Positions 23,120 to 25,036 of a stretch of 25,036 nt of DNA are shown piece after piece; the stretch's first letter is position 1, and each line of letters starts with the position of its first letter. This DNA comes from a bacterium (lineage in GTDB: Bacteria > Planctomycetota > J058 > JAJDCP01), in assembly GCA_030428695.1 (NCBI GenBank), contig JAUIEM010000106.1, positions 1-25,036 on the forward strand. The letters are read 5' to 3'. The translations under genes were made by a program, and so were the position numbers. The notes under the pieces were generated by a model that saw nothing but the letters and a program-made list of their open reading frames with translations, searched no databases and had not been told where the DNA came from.

Positions 23120-24190
23120 ATGCGGAAGCTCCTCTTCCTCCTGTCCGCGCTCCTCTTGCTGTCCGGCTGTAGCGGACGCGACTTCGGCTGGTCCACCGAC
23201 CTGTGGGGCAACCCCTACCCGCCCGACGCCGCCGAGCTCGAGGCCCGCTCGGAAGAGATGCGCGAGCTGCGCACGTCGGCCGAGAACCTGCGCGTGAGCT
23301 GGTCGTCCCCGGACGAGCTGTTGCGGCTCTGCGGCCAGTACGAAGAGCTGCTCGCCTACACCCAGGGGCGCGTCAAAGAAGAGCTCGAGCGCTACTACGA
23401 AGGCCTGTCGCCCGCGGAGCAGAAACGCTTCGGCTCGCCCGATCCGCTCCCGGGCGAGACCGACGAGGATCACCGGGCGCGCGCGGCCGAGCGCTTCAGC
23501 CAGCTGCGCGACGCGGCGGCGCAGAGCTTCGATCCCGACCTCTACAACGACTTCTGGAAGCTCTCGCAGAGCACCTACCTGCTCGCCGAGATGCTCGACG
23601 ACGACGACGACAAGGACCGCAAGCTCGAGCTGTACCAGCAGGCCCTCGACAACGCCGAGCGGGCGATGGCCTGCTTCCCTTCGTTCCGCAAGGCGATCGC
23701 CGCGGGCGAGGCCGAAGAGGTCGCCGCCAAGGAGATCCCCCTCGACGGCATCGAGGGCGTCTACTGGACGGTGGTCAGCCTGAGCAAGTGGTCGCGCCTC
23801 AAGGGCTTTTCCCACGTCCTGTTCAACAAGAACAAGGGCTGGGAGATGATCCAGCACGTGCGCGAGCTCGACGCCGACTGGTTCTACGGCGCGGCCGACC
23901 GTTACCTCGGGGCCTACTACGCCGTCGCGCCGTCGATCGCCGGCGGCGACATGGAGCTCTCCGAGGAGCACTTCAAGGCCGCCCTCGAGGCCGCTCCGTA
24001 CTACCTGGCGACCAGCGTGTTGTACGCGGAGTTCTACGCGACCAAGATGCAGGACGAAGACCTGTTCAAGGAACGCCTGCAGTTCGTGATCGATGCGCCT
24101 CTCGACAAGTATCCGGACGTCGTCCCGATCCAGCGTGTCGAGAAAGAGAAGGCGCGCAAGCTGCTCGCGGAGATCAGCGAGTACTTCTAG
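23120..24190 (+). CDS. TRAP-type TatT-family lipoprotein, copy 1
   Basis: A 356-residue lipoprotein: short signal MRKLLFLLSALLLLSGC with lipobox LSGC and Cys17. The C-terminal half has the pattern of the TRAP-associated T component (TatT, described for Treponema TP0956): YWTVVSLSKWSR (215-226), AADRYLGAYYAVAPSIAGGD (258-277), EEHFKAALEAAPYYL and VLYAEFYATKMQDEDLF. The family is TPR-like and forms a ring-shaped trimer with a ligand-binding partner. The N-terminal half (18-150) with GRDFGWSTDLWGNPYPPD is an addition I do not know from the family. The ATG at 23120 follows GGAGG. A 51-bp stretch is identical to the next gene. No DctM/DctQ permease is in the window. Confidence 0.85.
   Translation: MRKLLFLLSALLLLSGCSGRDFGWSTDLWGNPYPPDAAELEARSEEMRELRTSAENLRVSWSSPDELLRLCGQYEELLAYTQGRVKEELERYYEGLSPAEQKRFGSPDPLPGETDEDHRARAAERFSQLRDAAAQSFDPDLYNDFWKLSQSTYLLAEMLDDDDDKDRKLELYQQALDNAERAMACFPSFRKAIAAGEAEEVAAKEIPLDGIEGVYWTVVSLSKWSRLKGFSHVLFNKNKGWEMIQHVRELDADWFYGAADRYLGAYYAVAPSIAGGDMELSEEHFKAALEAAPYYLATSVLYAEFYATKMQDEDLFKERLQFVIDAPLDKYPDVVPIQRVEKEKARKLLAEISEYF
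23177..23227 (+). repeat. 51-bp direct repeat, copy 1
   Basis: Identical base for base to 24284-24334, 1107 bases downstream. Encodes RDFGWSTDLWGNPYPPD just after the lipidated Cys of each tandem lipoprotein. Confidence 0.9.
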
Positions 24191-24217
24191 GCTCACCCCC
24201 TGCGTGGAGAGTAGACG

Positions 24218-25036
24218 ATGGCAAAGCTCCTCAAGTCCGGCCTGGTCCTGGCCATCCTGGTCTTCGCCAGCGGCTGCACGGGCCGCGACTTCGGCTGGTC
24301 CACCGACCTGTGGGGCAACCCCTACCCGCCCGACCCCGCCGAGCTCGAGGCGCGCGAGGCCGAGATGCACGACGTCAAGGCTCAGGCCGAGTCCCTGCGG
24401 GTCGGCTGGGAGACCCGCGACGAGCTCAAGCAGTGCGCGCGGCTCTACGAGCAGGTGCTCGCCTTCGAGCAGGACCAGGGCAAAGAGGAGCTCGAGCGCT
24501 TCTACGAGACGCTGCCCCCCGAAGAGCAGGCCGCCTTCGGGCCTCCGGGCAAGCAGGCGGAGGAGAGCCAGGACGACTTCGTCGCCCGCGCCAACCGGCG
24601 CTTCAGCGCCCTGCGCGAGCGGGCCGAGCTGCCCTTCGACCCCGACCTGTACGACAGCTTCTGGAAGCTCTCGAACACCTACTACCTGCTCGCCGAGGGG
24701 CTGCTCGACGAGGAGGATGACGAAGAGCGGCTCGAGCTCTACGAGAAGGGGCTGAACAGCAGCGAGCGCGGGCTCGACTGTTTCCCCGCCTTCCGCTCCG
24801 CCATCGCGGCGGGCGAGGAGGAAGAGACCGCGGTGCTCAAGATCGACAACGAGGGCATCGAGGCGATCTACTGGACCGCCGTGAACCTCGGGAAGTGGTC
24901 GCGCCAGATGGGCTTCTCGTACGTGCTGTTCAACAAGAACAAGGCGAAGGCGATGATCGAGCACGTGCGCGAGCTCGACGACCAGTGGTACTTCGGGGCG
25001 GCCGACCGCTACCTCGGCGCCTACTACTCGGTCGCC
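24218..25036 (+). CDS. TRAP-type TatT-family lipoprotein, copy 2 (cut by window end)
   Basis: A 273-codon open frame running off the right edge, starting at the ATG at 24218 with GGAGAG upstream. The signal ends in FASGC, Cys20. It is a paralogue of the previous gene along its whole visible length: the same GRDFGWSTDLWGNPYPPD start, DPDLYDSFWKLSNTYYLLAE, IYWTAVNLGKWSR, VLFNKNKAKAMI and AADRYLGAYYSVA. Divergence elsewhere is marked (different signal, different linkers), while the block after the lipid cysteine is unchanged. The gap to copy 1 is 27 bases, so both are one operon. The remainder of the T-component repeat lies beyond the window. Confidence 0.88.
   Translation, partial: MAKLLKSGLVLAILVFASGCTGRDFGWSTDLWGNPYPPDPAELEAREAEMHDVKAQAESLRVGWETRDELKQCARLYEQVLAFEQDQGKEELERFYETLPPEEQAAFGPPGKQAEESQDDFVARANRRFSALRERAELPFDPDLYDSFWKLSNTYYLLAEGLLDEEDDEERLELYEKGLNSSERGLDCFPAFRSAIAAGEEEETAVLKIDNEGIEAIYWTAVNLGKWSRQMGFSYVLFNKNKAKAMIEHVRELDDQWYFGAADRYLGAYYSVA
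24284..24334 (+). repeat. 51-bp direct repeat, copy 2
   Basis: Second copy of the block at 23177-23227, in the same place within the paralogous lipoprotein. Confidence 0.9.

Overview
The window is a GC-rich (roughly 70% by eye), gene-dense stretch of bacterial chromosome or of a metagenome-derived contig. Genes sit on both strands, many pairs are separated by 1-3 bases or overlap as ATGA, and third codon positions are strongly G/C. I see no tRNA, rRNA, transposase, integrase or CRISPR array. Zinc-ribbon and receiver-linked Ser/Thr kinases, a full-length OvoA, a 600-residue acyl-CoA dehydrogenase and several TatT-like TPR lipoproteins together suggest a Myxococcota or other deltaproteobacterium-like organism. 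That placement is inference and no marker gene is present to settle it.

Left part (1-5152): the C-terminal end of a Ser/Thr kinase runs head-on into a FolC gene that lacks its C-terminal domain. FolC is divergent from an acyl-CoA dehydrogenase with an unusual catalytic-base arrangement. Next come a convergent multi-pass membrane protein and a zinc-ribbon Ser/Thr kinase with one membrane segment and a PPSGRVG repeat linker.

Ovothiol region (5139-9459): ovoA (sulfoxide synthase fused to a methyltransferase) is followed one base later by a second, free-standing methyltransferase. Divergent from ovoA is an ADP-ribosylglycohydrolase-like protein without the usual metal ligands. The short region between them holds a palindrome at a good promoter.

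Middle (9452-12808): a membrane protein with a strong promoter is followed by a TPR lipoprotein. A metallophosphoesterase and a CDP-alcohol phosphatidyltransferase form a two-gene lipid-type unit. A terminator then separates these from the next operon.

Actin-like operon (12278-14088): a ParM/MreB-type actin-like ATPase overlaps, by ATGA, a small basic/coiled-coil protein of unknown family. This layout resembles a ParM/ParR segregation pair and is the best candidate for an undescribed system here. Its 405-base upstream region also carries the promoter of a divergent long-form acyl-CoA dehydrogenase.

Right part (14494-25036): the dehydrogenase, two tiny overlapping ORFs, an ABC-2 exporter (ATPase plus a permease that looks internally duplicated), a convergent GT2 glycosyltransferase that may start at AUC, an amidohydrolase followed one base later by a receiver-domain/Ser-Thr kinase fusion, and two tandem paralogous lipoproteins of the TRAP TatT family, the second cut by the window end.
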